Part shown: positions 55,618 through 63,775 of the stretch, one piece after another
Layout: every line of letters starts with the position of its first letter
How positions within the stretch are numbered: the first letter of the stretch is position 1
From: an uncultured Aeromonadales bacterium
GTDB lineage: Bacteria > Pseudomonadota > Gammaproteobacteria > Enterobacterales > Succinivibrionaceae
Direction of reading: 5' to 3'
Length of the DNA: 64,000 nucleotides
Assembly: GCA_902782145.1 (NCBI GenBank)
Contig: CACZLZ010000004.1
Location: 62,001-126,000 of the forward strand
Position numbers and translations under genes: made by a program
The notes under the pieces: model-generated
Database searches by the model: none
What the model was told of the DNA's origin: nothing
The model's input: the letters and a program-made list of their open reading frames with translations, nothing else

Positions 55618-57411
55618 TCAGTTGCCGCCCTGCTTTCTCCAGCTACTGCTGCGCCGGGAAGCGGAGGCGCTGCCGCCGGCAGGCTCCACACTGGTCTCAA
55701 CCCGGTTGCTGCTGACGGTCTGGGTCTCCGGGAACCAGGTGTCCAAGAGCGCACTGGAGCGCCGGAGCTCCTGCTTCCAGGTCTCAGTGCTGTCCACCAC
55801 CACCGGGCGGAGCAGGATCACCAGCTCCGACTTGGCCACAGCCTTCTGCTGGTTCTTGAAGGCATTGCCCAGCACAGGGATATCCCCCAGGAGAGGGATC
55901 CGGGACTCCTGATCCAGCCGGGTCTCGCTCATGAGGCCGCCGATAACAATGACCTCCCCGGAGGATGCCTTCACCACCGTGTCCGACTCCCGGATGGTGG
56001 ACCGGGCCATGGGAATGCGCATGGGCTCGTCGCCGGTGACCAGGACGCTCTTGATCTGCTCCTCCACTTTGATCACCGCCGGGTGCACATGCATGATCAC
56101 ATTGCCCTGATTGTCGATCTGGGGGGTCACATCCAGAGAGACACCGGAGAAAAAGGGAGTGAACTCCACCGTGGGGGTGGTGGTGGTGGTGGAGGCGGAG
56201 GACACACTGCTGGTCTCCACGCTGGTAACGAAATACTCGTCATGGCCCACCTTGATCACCGCCTTCTGGTTGTTGCTGGCGGCGATCCGGGGGCTGGACA
56301 GGACGCTCACGTCGCCCTGGGTCTTCAGCAGGTTCACCACCGAGGAGAAGTGCTTACCGTAATAGGAGAACTTGAAGATCCCTCCCAGTTCCGCATGGAT
56401 GGAGTCCGCCGCCGGAGTGAAGGAGCTGAAGCCCCCGGACATGGTGTCGGTGCCCACGCCGGTGGGGGACAGGGCATTTGCATTGCTGTTGCTGTGGAAC
56501 AGCAGCCCCCAGTCAATGCCCGCCTGGAAGTCGTCATTCAGGGTGACCTCCAGGACCTTGGCTTCCAGGACGATCTGGCGGGTCATGCGCTGCATGGCCT
56601 GATCCAGGAACTCCCGGATGGTCTTGAGTTCCTGGGGACTTGCGGTGACCACCACCATGCCCGCCTCGGGGTTCACCATGACCCCCTTGCCCTGGGCCTT
56701 GCCCAGGAAGTTGGTCAGGGCCTTCTCCAGGCTGGTCCAGAAGTCATTGGCGGTGGCGGTGTTCACCGTGGTGCCCGAGTCGCCGTCAAAGGAGTTGTCC
56801 GAGTCGCTGTCGCTGTCCGAGGAGGAGGAGGAGGAGGAGGAGGAAGATGACGAGGAGGACGAAGAGCTGTCGCTGTCACCATCGTCAGAGCTGCTGACGC
56901 CCCCCGTGGTGATGTTCAGGGAAGACTTGCCGGAGCGGGACACCAGCAGGTAGTCCACATTAAAGGTCTCCGTGCGGATATCCGAAGGGTAGACGTAGTA
57001 GATCCCGTCCTTGAACTCAATGTCATAGCCGTACAGGCGGCTGACTGCGGAAAGCACCTCCCCCACGGTGACATTCTTCAGATCCACGCTGATGGTACCT
57101 GACACCTTGGGGTGCACAATAATGCTGTGGCTGCTCTCGCTGATAAGGGAGGCGAAGAACTCCCGGGCCTCCATGTCCTGGGCCTGGACCCGGAAGCGCC
57201 GGCTGGAGGCCGGCAGGACACCGCCGTCCCGGACGCTCCGGGAGGCCCCCAGCTCTGCGGCCACATCCCCGGGCAGCTGCACAGGGTTGGCCAGCATGGC
57301 CTGGCTGAGCTCATCCTGGATCTCCTGGGGCTTCCTGTGATCGGCCGCGCACCCCGCCAGCACCGCCGCTGCCGTCAGCAGGGCCAACATGCTCCTGGAT
57401 CTGTTAGTCAT
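55618..57411 (-). CDS. mshL: MSHA secretin MshL
   Basis: 597 residues from the ATG at 57411; lipoprotein signal with lipobox LAGC. N-terminal STN-like domain (FRVQAQDMEAREFFASLISESSHSIIVHPKVSG), one N1 domain, then the secretin core ending MSETRLDQESRIPLLGDIPVLGNAFKNQQKAVAKSELVILLRPVVV. Between them lies an unusual Ser/Asp-only tract (~200-235, mostly Ser) built on a trinucleotide repeat. Outer-membrane pore for the pilus. Confidence 0.94.
   Translation of the reverse strand: MTNRSRSMLALLTAAAVLAGCAADHRKPQEIQDELSQAMLANPVQLPGDVAAELGASRSVRDGGVLPASSRRFRVQAQDMEAREFFASLISESSHSIIVHPKVSGTISVDLKNVTVGEVLSAVSRLYGYDIEFKDGIYYVYPSDIRTETFNVDYLLVSRSGKSSLNITTGGVSSSDDGDSDSSSSSSSSSSSSSSSSSDSDSDSDNSFDGDSGTTVNTATANDFWTSLEKALTNFLGKAQGKGVMVNPEAGMVVVTASPQELKTIREFLDQAMQRMTRQIVLEAKVLEVTLNDDFQAGIDWGLLFHSNSNANALSPTGVGTDTMSGGFSSFTPAADSIHAELGGIFKFSYYGKHFSSVVNLLKTQGDVSVLSSPRIAASNNQKAVIKVGHDEYFVTSVETSSVSSASTTTTTPTVEFTPFFSGVSLDVTPQIDNQGNVIMHVHPAVIKVEEQIKSVLVTGDEPMRIPMARSTIRESDTVVKASSGEVIVIGGLMSETRLDQESRIPLLGDIPVLGNAFKNQQKAVAKSELVILLRPVVVDSTETWKQELRRSSALLDTWFPETQTVSSNRVETSVEPAGGSASASRRSSSWRKQGGN
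56819..56842. repeat. Trinucleotide repeat inside mshL
   Basis: Eight perfect GAG units on the plus strand (TCC serine codons on the coding strand), flanked by further GAG/GAC/GAT and TCG/GAC codons that extend the Ser/Asp tract. Length change by slippage would keep the reading frame. Confidence 0.95.
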
Positions 57412-57498
57412 CTTTGTCCGTGTCCTCAAATTCTTCCCGCCCCGGAGGCGGTGCCGCCGGCAGGTGCCGGTTGCGCCGTCACTGCATGGTCGCGGCGC

Positions 57499-57828
57499 TT
57501 ACTTAATGATGGTGCTGCTGTATAGCCGCAGCACTGAAATCTCCCCGCCCCGGATCAGCTCCACCTTCCCGGCGGCAATGCTGCGGACCTCATAGTCCTG
57601 CACCCGATCCCCCACATGCACCCGGCGGCCCCCGATCACCGCACTGGGGCGGGATCCGGTGAACACCGCGGTCAGGCGGAGCCCGCCCTCCCGGGATTCG
57701 GTCTGGGTGCTGGCGGCGGGGGCATAGTCAATGGGCTGGGTGGGATCCCGGAGGAGATCCGCCGCCGCCCAGGCGGGCAGCAACAGCAGCGCCGCAGCCG
57801 CCCCATGGATCAGCCTAACCACTTGCAA
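57499..57828 (-). CDS. mshK: MSHA biogenesis protein MshK
   Basis: 109 residues with a signal peptide (HGAAAALLLLPAWAAA) followed by DLLRDPTQPIDY, the LxDPTxP motif of MshK, and a GspC/PilP-like fold (GLRLTAVFTGSRPSAVIGGRRVHVGDRV). Periplasmic link between the inner-membrane proteins and the secretin. It overlaps mshJ by 14 bases. Confidence 0.88.
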   Translation of the reverse strand: MQVVRLIHGAAAALLLLPAWAAADLLRDPTQPIDYAPAASTQTESREGGLRLTAVFTGSRPSAVIGGRRVHVGDRVQDYEVRSIAAGKVELIRGGEISVLRLYSSTIIK

Positions 57829-58498
57829 ATTCCTTGCTGTTGCTCAAAGTGTAAACCTCCACCGTCACCGTGCCTGCGGGATAGGTGCCGGCCTCATAGC
57901 TGAGGGTTCCCCAGATGAACTTGCGATCCAGGTTCTCCAGGGCCTGAAGGTATTTCATGGCGTCCAGATATGAGCCCTGGAACACCATCCGGGTGCCGTG
58001 GCGGTACAGGGACATGCCCTTATCCTCCTCCAGGATCACCACTGGGGGAATGCTGTTCATGGACAGCAGGCGCAGGGAGCCGGCCGCGGACAGCACGTCC
58101 TGGAGCACGGCAGGCATGTCAAAGCTGGGCACCAGGTTCACCGCCGCCCCGGAGGAGATCTGATCTAGCTGGCGTTGGCGCACTTCCAGTTCGGCAATCT
58201 CCCGGCGCATGGTCTCATTGGGATCCTGCTGCAGCTTCACCAGCCACTCATTCTTCATCTGGGTGGAGCTGTCAATGTCCTTCAGGGCGGCCTCATGGGC
58301 GCTCCGGGCCTGGGCCAGCTTCTTCCCCGCCGGCTCAATGCCGTACATGTAAAGGGGCAGGATGGCCGCCACCAGGCACGCCACCAAGATCAGCACCTGA
58401 TCCCTGCGGCCCTGCTGCTGGAACTTCCGGGAAAGCTCCGCATACTTGCCCCCTGCTCCCCCGAGCTTGCCGGCTTTGGCCGGCAGACTGGATGCCAT
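57815..58498 (-). CDS. mshJ: MSHA biogenesis protein MshJ (PilO/GspM-like)
   Basis: 227 residues: short basic cytoplasmic part, one membrane segment (~36-53, LILVACLVAAILPLYMYGI), a coiled coil and a C-terminal ferredoxin-like domain. The layout is that of PilO/GspM. Its start follows the mshI2 stop directly. Inner-membrane alignment complex. Confidence 0.88.
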   Translation of the reverse strand: MASSLPAKAGKLGGAGGKYAELSRKFQQQGRRDQVLILVACLVAAILPLYMYGIEPAGKKLAQARSAHEAALKDIDSSTQMKNEWLVKLQQDPNETMRREIAELEVRQRQLDQISSGAAVNLVPSFDMPAVLQDVLSAAGSLRLLSMNSIPPVVILEEDKGMSLYRHGTRMVFQGSYLDAMKYLQALENLDRKFIWGTLSYEAGTYPAGTVTVEVYTLSNSKEFASG

Positions 58499-59206
58499 TT
58501 ACTGATCCCCCTTCTTGCCGCCGTCACCGTCATCTGCGGTCACCTTCTCCAGGTTGTCCGGGTAAATGCCCAACTTCCGGAGCCGCTCCTTGTCGTCGAC
58601 AGGCTCCGGAGTCTTATCCGGAGCCCTCCCCGACAGGGAGAAGGACATGAGGCCGGAGCCCTCCTCGGGCGCCTTCACCTCCACTGACTCGAAGGAAAGA
58701 CCCCGGAGAGCCTCCAGGCGCTTGAAACTGTCCAGAAACTCCGCCACCGCCGCCGCATCCGTGGTCTTGCCCTTGATGCTCACAGTCCGGCCGTTGGCGG
58801 TGATGCTCTCAATGGCCATACGGGAGGAGCTGACCTGGGCAATGGCCATCAGCAGTGCCGAGTAGCGGGCGTCGGTGCCCTCCTTCATGGAGGCCAGGAC
58901 CCCGGCCAGCCGGAGCTTGGCCTCATAGCGCTGCTTGGCCCGCTCCAGCATGGTGGTCAGTTCGTCACTGGAGTTCCGGGCGGCGATGCGCTGCTGGATC
59001 TGCAGCACCTCATCGGACAGGGTGATCTGCCGATCGGTGAGCTCCTGGTTCTTCCTCTGCTGCTGGGCCAGCTGATCCCGGCTGTAGACCGTCCAGGCGA
59101 TCATCACCGCCAGCACCGCCAGGGTGATGAGGATCACCCTGGTCAGGGTGAGGATCTCCTTGGGGGGCTTGAATTCAGGCAGGTAAAGGTTGACTCTGGT
59201 CTTCAT
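58499..59206 (-). CDS. mshI2: MSHA biogenesis protein MshI2 (PilN-like)
   Basis: 235 residues. VNLYLPEFKPPKEILTLTRVILITLAVLAVMIAWTVYSRDQL is the PilN-type opening (NLYLPEF motif and one membrane segment). A long coiled coil and a ferredoxin-like domain follow. In MSHA systems the PilM and PilN roles are split between MshI and this second gene. 2 bases after mshI. Confidence 0.87.
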   Translation of the reverse strand: MKTRVNLYLPEFKPPKEILTLTRVILITLAVLAVMIAWTVYSRDQLAQQQRKNQELTDRQITLSDEVLQIQQRIAARNSSDELTTMLERAKQRYEAKLRLAGVLASMKEGTDARYSALLMAIAQVSSSRMAIESITANGRTVSIKGKTTDAAAVAEFLDSFKRLEALRGLSFESVEVKAPEEGSGLMSFSLSGRAPDKTPEPVDDKERLRKLGIYPDNLEKVTADDGDGGKKGDQ

Positions 59207-59208
59207 CT

Positions 59209-60102
59209 TCAGGCCTGGCCTCCGTTACGCAGCACCGCCGCCAGGGGCAGGAAGGCCATGGTCTGGCCTCCGGTCTCCTCCCGGATCACGTTCACCGTGA
59301 AGGAGAAGGTCTGGGACAGGTAGTCAGCAATGCTCTGGCTGTCCTGGCAGTCCAAGGCCAGGGTCAGAAGCTTGGGGGAGGGCATCTTCAGCTGGGCCAC
59401 GGTGTAATCAATGGAGCGCTGCATCTCCAGGGACATGTTGTCCAGGACGTCAGTGGAGATGGCGCCGGGAAGGTAGCGGGGGAGATCGCTGTAGCCTCTC
59501 AGTGTCCGGGTGAGGTAGAGCCGGGAGTGCCAGAAGGCCATGAGGGACAGTTCATACCCCCCGGGCTGGAACAGCATCAGGTGGGGATGCTCGTCCGCCT
59601 CGTCATAAAGATCTGCCAGGGACAGCTCCTCCGCTGCTATGGTCTCCAGGGTGGAGGTCCGGCCCACCTCCTCCACCAGGGAGCGGATAAAGGACTTGGG
59701 AGCGGTGACAGCCATGATCTTGTCATTGGGATAGGAGGGGGACTTGGGCATGTCCGCATAGTCCACCGCCAGGTTGGAGACCTGATCCTGGACAAAGTCC
59801 TTGATAGCCCAGGGAATGGCGCTGCCCAGTTCCTCCTCGGGAACCTTGGGCTTGTCGATCTGGATGGCATTGTACATGCCCTTCAGGAGCACCACCCGCA
59901 CCTTCAGGGAGCGGGGAGCCCCCAGGGAGGACAGGTAACTGCCCACTGCCCGGAGCCGCTCGGTGCTGTCCGGGGCGTCCTTGCGGACAAACCGATCCTT
60001 GGGATCTGCGGCTCCGGTGTTGACGAAGTAGACCGCAGAGGGCCCGATGCCCACGGCCACACCACCGGCCTTCTTTGCGGATCTTCTGAAAAAACTCACC
60101 AT
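59209..60102 (-). CDS. mshI: MSHA biogenesis protein MshI (PilM-like)
   Basis: 297 residues from the ATG at 60102 (AGGAG just upstream; a GTG one codon later is also possible). Cytoplasmic actin-like PilM/GspL-N fold with IGPSAVYFVN, ELGSAIPWAIKDFVQDQVSNLAVDYAD and a late QRSIDYTVAQLKMP segment. First MSHA gene here; mshH, which precedes it in Vibrio, is absent. Confidence 0.88.
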   Translation of the reverse strand: MVSFFRRSAKKAGGVAVGIGPSAVYFVNTGAADPKDRFVRKDAPDSTERLRAVGSYLSSLGAPRSLKVRVVLLKGMYNAIQIDKPKVPEEELGSAIPWAIKDFVQDQVSNLAVDYADMPKSPSYPNDKIMAVTAPKSFIRSLVEEVGRTSTLETIAAEELSLADLYDEADEHPHLMLFQPGGYELSLMAFWHSRLYLTRTLRGYSDLPRYLPGAISTDVLDNMSLEMQRSIDYTVAQLKMPSPKLLTLALDCQDSQSIADYLSQTFSFTVNVIREETGGQTMAFLPLAAVLRNGGQA

Positions 60103-60664
60103 GTGCTCCTGCCTGCGTGCGGAAACTCCGGCGGTATTATAACGCCTGGAGGAACAAAATACAGGGTGCACCCCCGCCCGGGGGGTCCTCAGATGGGACA
60201 GGGCTCACGGGATTGACATGATCCGGCGCATGAAAACTGCCCTTCCGGACCCGCCCGGGCGGGAAAATGAAGTGAAGCCGCCATCCGGGACAGCCCGGGA
60301 ACGGCCGGAACCGATACCGGACACGGCAGGATGACCGGAGGTGCTGTGGTAAGATCCCCTGGTGCGCCGGGACTGATCTGGGGGCCGGGATCTGGGATGG
60401 GACCGGAAGCGGCACTGACAGCTGCCAGGCTCCCGGTGACAGATCCCCAGACCGGAGAACCGGGAAAACCGCCCTGCCGGAAAACCGGAGTCCCAGGACA
60501 CGCGCCCTGGAGAAAACCGGCGCCATGAGAAGCACACGGCGCAGGCCGCCGCCGGAGCCCCAAGGGACACATCATCCGGTCGCCACCGGAGCCAAAGGGG
60601 CACACCTTCATCAGGCCGCTGCCGTCACCAGCCAGAAGCCACCAAGAGCAAAGGGGAGACACCA
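60103..60664. other. Divergent mshI/tmcA intergenic region
   Basis: 562 bases, very G+C-rich, with many short ccgg/gatc-type palindromes. It must contain the promoters for the MSHA secretory genes and tmcA, but I find no convincing -35/-10 pair. A GGGGAGA ribosome site precedes tmcA. No other gene seen. Confidence 0.5.
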
Positions 60665-62788
60665 ATGGAAAACAGCACAGAGTTCAGGGAGCAGCCCAGG
60701 ATCCTGGCCCTGATCCGGGGAGAGCCGGACTTTGTCACCGCCGCCCTCCATCGTCTGGGGGACTTTGTCCTGGACGACACCAACATCAAGGCCCTGGCCA
60801 AGTCCCATGCCCATCTGGGCCGGGGGCACAGCAGCACCGCCTGCAGCTGCCTCACCGGGGTCAACCCGGACATGCTCTGCTCCATGGCGGGTCTGGTGCG
60901 CCGGGGCGGTGCCCTGATCCTGGGGATCCGGGATTTGGAAGCACTGGGGGATCTGCGCCGCTTCCGGGACGCCGAGGCCATCAAATACACCTCCCGGGAT
61001 CACCTGCCCCCTGAGAGCCTGTGGCTCAGGCGCTTCCGGGATCTGATCCTGCCCTTTCCAAGGCTCAGGATCCTGGCAAACGACGGTGATGTGGAGGCCC
61101 TGGCAGCCGAACTGGCCGCCCTGCCCCGGGAGGAGGACACCGATCCGGAGCCGGAGCTCACCGGGGAGATCCGGCGCTTCTGCCAGGATCCCGCCCTCCG
61201 GGTGCTGCTCCTCAGCGGTCCCCGGGGCGCCGGCAAGTCCACCCGCATGGCGCGGATGGTGCCGGAGCTGCTCCGATCAGGAGGCCGGATCCTGGTCACC
61301 GGTCCCTGCCGTGAAAATGCAGATCTGATCCTCAGCCGCTGTCCGGGACTCACTTTCCGGGGACTGGATGATCTCCCCGGGGATCTGACCGCCGATGATG
61401 TGCTTCTGGCCGATGAGGCCGGATCCGTGCCCCTGGGCCGGCTGGAGGATCTCCTGTCCCTGCCCTGCCGCCTGGTGATCTCCGGCACCAGCGAGGGGTA
61501 TGAGGGCACCGGCGGGGGACTGCGCCTGAAGTTTGCCCCGCATCTGGACCAGCTGGGGATCCCCTGGGCCGAGTGCCGCCTGGAGCGCTCCTTCCGCTTT
61601 GATCATGACGCCCTCTTCCGCCTGTGGCAGGAGATCTTTCTGCCAGGCGGGACAGCGCCGGAGACATCCCCTCAGACAGGGAAGCAGATCACAGCGGAGC
61701 CGGGGAAGGACAGCACCCCCTCCGGCAGTTCCTGCCCAGTAGCAGATCCAGATCTGCCCCGGGATCTCCGGCAGTCTTTCACCCCGCCTGAGGAGATCAC
61801 CGCCGCCCGCCTGGCCCAGGATGAGATGCTCCTCCGGGAAGTCTTCGGCCTTTTGTGCCGGAGCCATTACCGGACCGCACCTTCCGATCTGCGGCAGCTT
61901 TTGGACAACCCCGACAGCCGTCTTCTGGCCGTCAGGGATCTGACCGGCAGAACGGCCGGGGTGATCTGGATGATCCGGGAGGAAATGAAGGAGAGCCTGG
62001 TGCCCCAGGTGTTCTTGAACCGCCGCCGGCCCCGGGGCAATCTCCTGCCCCAGACCCTGGCCGCCCACGGAGGCTTCCGGAACGCCGGGTACTACCGCTT
62101 CCTCCGGGTGGTCAGGATCGCCGTGGATCCCCTCTGGCAGCGCCGGAAACTGGGCACCTGGCTGCTGGATCAGGCTGAGGAGCTGATGGAAGAAGAGGGG
62201 ACAGCTGATTTTCTGGGAGTGTCCTTCGGGATCACCGGGGAGCTGGCCGCCTTCTGGAGCAGCGCCGGCTTTGTGCCTGTCCGGGCGGGTCTCCGGCTTG
62301 ACGGGGCCACCGGGCTCCATTCCGCAGTGATGCTCCGGACCCGGGGCCGCCTCCGGGGGGAGGTGCTCCGGGAATGGCATCGCTCTTTTGTCCGGGAGTT
62401 TCTCCTGACCGCCTCCTGGCAGCACCGGGCCCTGGACACCGGCACCGTGCGGATCCTGCTGAGCCTGAGTGCCCTCCGGGAGGAACCGGATCCGGACTAT
62501 CTCCGGGATCTCCAGTCCCTGTCCCGGGGACTCCGGGCCCCGGAGCAGGCCCTCTGGACTGTGCAGCGGTGGCTGGGCCAGGAAGCCGGCCGGTGGACCA
62601 GTCTCCCCCTGCCCGCCCAGGACGCCCTCATCAGTTATTTTGTCCAGCACCGGGATCCGGATACCACTGCCCGGCGACAGATGCTAGAGGAGGCTGTGAC
62701 CAGTCTCCGGGAACTCATGGGAGCAACCCTGGATGAGTTCACCGGTGCGGGAGCTCACGGAGAGGAAAGGTCGCCGGAAGGATCATGA
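60665..62788 (+). CDS. tmcA: tRNA(Met) cytidine acetyltransferase TmcA
   Basis: 707 residues. An N-terminal DUF1726-like region is followed by the RecD-like helicase module with Walker A GPRGAGKST and ISGTSEGYEGTGGGL, then the GNAT acetyltransferase domain (VVRIAVDPLWQRRKLGTWLLDQAEE, LGVSFGITGELAAFWSSAGFVPVR) and a C-terminal tRNA-binding part. Makes N4-acetylcytidine at position 34 of elongator tRNA-Met using acetyl-CoA and ATP. A Pro/Thr/Ser-rich insert (~330-365) splits helicase and GNAT parts. Plus strand, divergent from mshI. Confidence 0.93.
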   Translation: MENSTEFREQPRILALIRGEPDFVTAALHRLGDFVLDDTNIKALAKSHAHLGRGHSSTACSCLTGVNPDMLCSMAGLVRRGGALILGIRDLEALGDLRRFRDAEAIKYTSRDHLPPESLWLRRFRDLILPFPRLRILANDGDVEALAAELAALPREEDTDPEPELTGEIRRFCQDPALRVLLLSGPRGAGKSTRMARMVPELLRSGGRILVTGPCRENADLILSRCPGLTFRGLDDLPGDLTADDVLLADEAGSVPLGRLEDLLSLPCRLVISGTSEGYEGTGGGLRLKFAPHLDQLGIPWAECRLERSFRFDHDALFRLWQEIFLPGGTAPETSPQTGKQITAEPGKDSTPSGSSCPVADPDLPRDLRQSFTPPEEITAARLAQDEMLLREVFGLLCRSHYRTAPSDLRQLLDNPDSRLLAVRDLTGRTAGVIWMIREEMKESLVPQVFLNRRRPRGNLLPQTLAAHGGFRNAGYYRFLRVVRIAVDPLWQRRKLGTWLLDQAEELMEEEGTADFLGVSFGITGELAAFWSSAGFVPVRAGLRLDGATGLHSAVMLRTRGRLRGEVLREWHRSFVREFLLTASWQHRALDTGTVRILLSLSALREEPDPDYLRDLQSLSRGLRAPEQALWTVQRWLGQEAGRWTSLPLPAQDALISYFVQHRDPDTTARRQMLEEAVTSLRELMGATLDEFTGAGAHGEERSPEGS

Positions 62789-62940
62789 GCATGGGGATCT
62801 GCCGGACGGCCCGCCCTGCCCTGACCAGACCTATCTGACCGGGCCGAACCGGACGAAGGCCACAGGAAGACTGACGCTGCCACGTCAGACGGCATGGAAT
62901 GGTGAAGAGAAAAGGGAAAGGCAGGAAGCAAAGAGAGAAA

Positions 62941-62960
62941 GCCGGAGATTGAACTCCGGC
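62941..62960 (-). terminator. Hairpin terminator reading on the minus strand
   Basis: GCCGGAG/CTCCGGC stem with a 6-base loop; on the minus strand it is followed by TTTCTCTCTTT. It probably served the minus-strand gene at 63251-63775 before the IS remnant came to lie between them. It would not terminate tmcA efficiently (no T-run on the plus strand). Confidence 0.55.
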
Positions 62961-62965
62961 TGATG

Positions 62966-63044
62966 GTATGGACACATCCCACCCCAAGTAGTTAAGCGGC
63001 TACATGGGTTGGGATGTTTAGGTGAGCAATGGAGGAGTCCATAC
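62966..63044 (+). mobile_element. Structured left end of an IS110-family remnant
   Basis: Three nested dyads: GTATGGAC (62966-62973)/GTCCATAC (63037-63044), CATCCCACCCC (62975-62985)/GGGTTGGGATG (63006-63016, one mismatch) and GTAG/CTAC (62988-63003). They enclose an 8-base apical loop and a ~20-base side bulge that holds the ribosome site of the transposase. IS110-group elements encode their bridge RNA in the 5' non-coding end; whether this structure is part of one is inference. Confidence 0.55.
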
Positions 63045-63045
63045 A

Positions 63046-63138
63046 ATGTCAACTCTAACCGAAACCGCTAAGCAGGTTAAGACCATCATCGCTGTCGACA
63101 CAGCCAAGAACAGCTTCCAGGTTTGCGCTGTGTCCTAA
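63046..63138 (+). pseudogene. Truncated IS110-family transposase N-terminus
   Basis: A GGAGGAG site and ATG start a 30-codon frame whose translation ends KTIIAVDTAKNSFQVCAVS before TAA. The IxxVDxAKxxFxV pattern with the first catalytic Asp is the N-terminal RuvC-like (DEDD) motif of IS110/IS1111 transposases, which are normally 310-400 residues long. The remaining ~90% is gone; downstream sequence is not recognisable as transposase. Confidence 0.75.
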
Positions 63139-63250
63139 GCCGGTATGGCAGGTTGCCGATCAGGAAAGAGAGCCCCAGGCGCTGCAGGCCGCCTGCTCAT
63201 GACAGACGCCCTGCGGACAGGCTTCGGTCCTATGTCAGGGAACCGGCGGT
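63139..63250. other. Sequence between the IS remnant and the small secreted gene
   Basis: About 110 bases. It could include the right end of the deleted IS or old intergenic DNA; no inverted-repeat partner of the left end was found. Confidence 0.4.
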
Positions 63251-63775
63251 CTACCCCCGATCCTGGGGACCCAGAAGCATTTCCTCCAGTTCCAGATCAT
63301 CAATGCCGTCGTCCGCCAGCAGGCAGTAGTTGAGCCCGCCCTGGGACCATTCTGCGGCATAGACCACCCCCTCACTGCCCTTCACCCGCAGGGAAAGGGA
63401 GCCCAGGGAGATCTTCTCATCCCGATCATACTCGCTGTAGTCACCGTTCATCACGTCCGGGGTCATGCTCCGGGAGATCCGGTAGACGATCCGCCGGCCG
63501 TCCAGGGGCTCCTCGTAAATCAGCTGGATCATCTTCCCGCCTTTGAAGAGCATCACCACCGGCTCCTCGCCGTAATCCCCCGGCAGTGCTTTCAGGGGAC
63601 TGATCCTGAAGCCTGCCCGCTCCTCCGCGACAGCAAGGCTGGCAACAGTGGTGAAGGGATTGGCCATGGCGGCCATCTTCGCCTCACTGTTCCCTCCGTC
63701 ACCGGTTTCAGCTGCGGGGACATTGCCCACGGCACACAGCAGAATGGCTGACGCCATCAGCAGACCAAGTCTCAT
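63251..63775 (-). CDS. Small secreted protein, DUF4367-like
   Basis: 174 residues from the ATG at 63775 (GAGG site 7 bases upstream; a GTG four codons earlier is less likely). Signal peptide MRLGLLMASAILLCAVGNVPAA. The mature part (AGFRISPLKALPGDY, VVMLFKGGKMIQLIYEE, SLRVKGSEGVVYAAEWSQGGLNYCLLADDGIDDLELEEML) has the beta-rich pattern ending in 'W..gg..Y.l.....i...eL..ml' seen in DUF4367-type exported proteins of gut bacteria. Function unknown; family assignment tentative. Confidence 0.6.
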   Translation of the reverse strand: MRLGLLMASAILLCAVGNVPAAETGDGGNSEAKMAAMANPFTTVASLAVAEERAGFRISPLKALPGDYGEEPVVMLFKGGKMIQLIYEEPLDGRRIVYRISRSMTPDVMNGDYSEYDRDEKISLGSLSLRVKGSEGVVYAAEWSQGGLNYCLLADDGIDDLELEEMLLGPQDRG

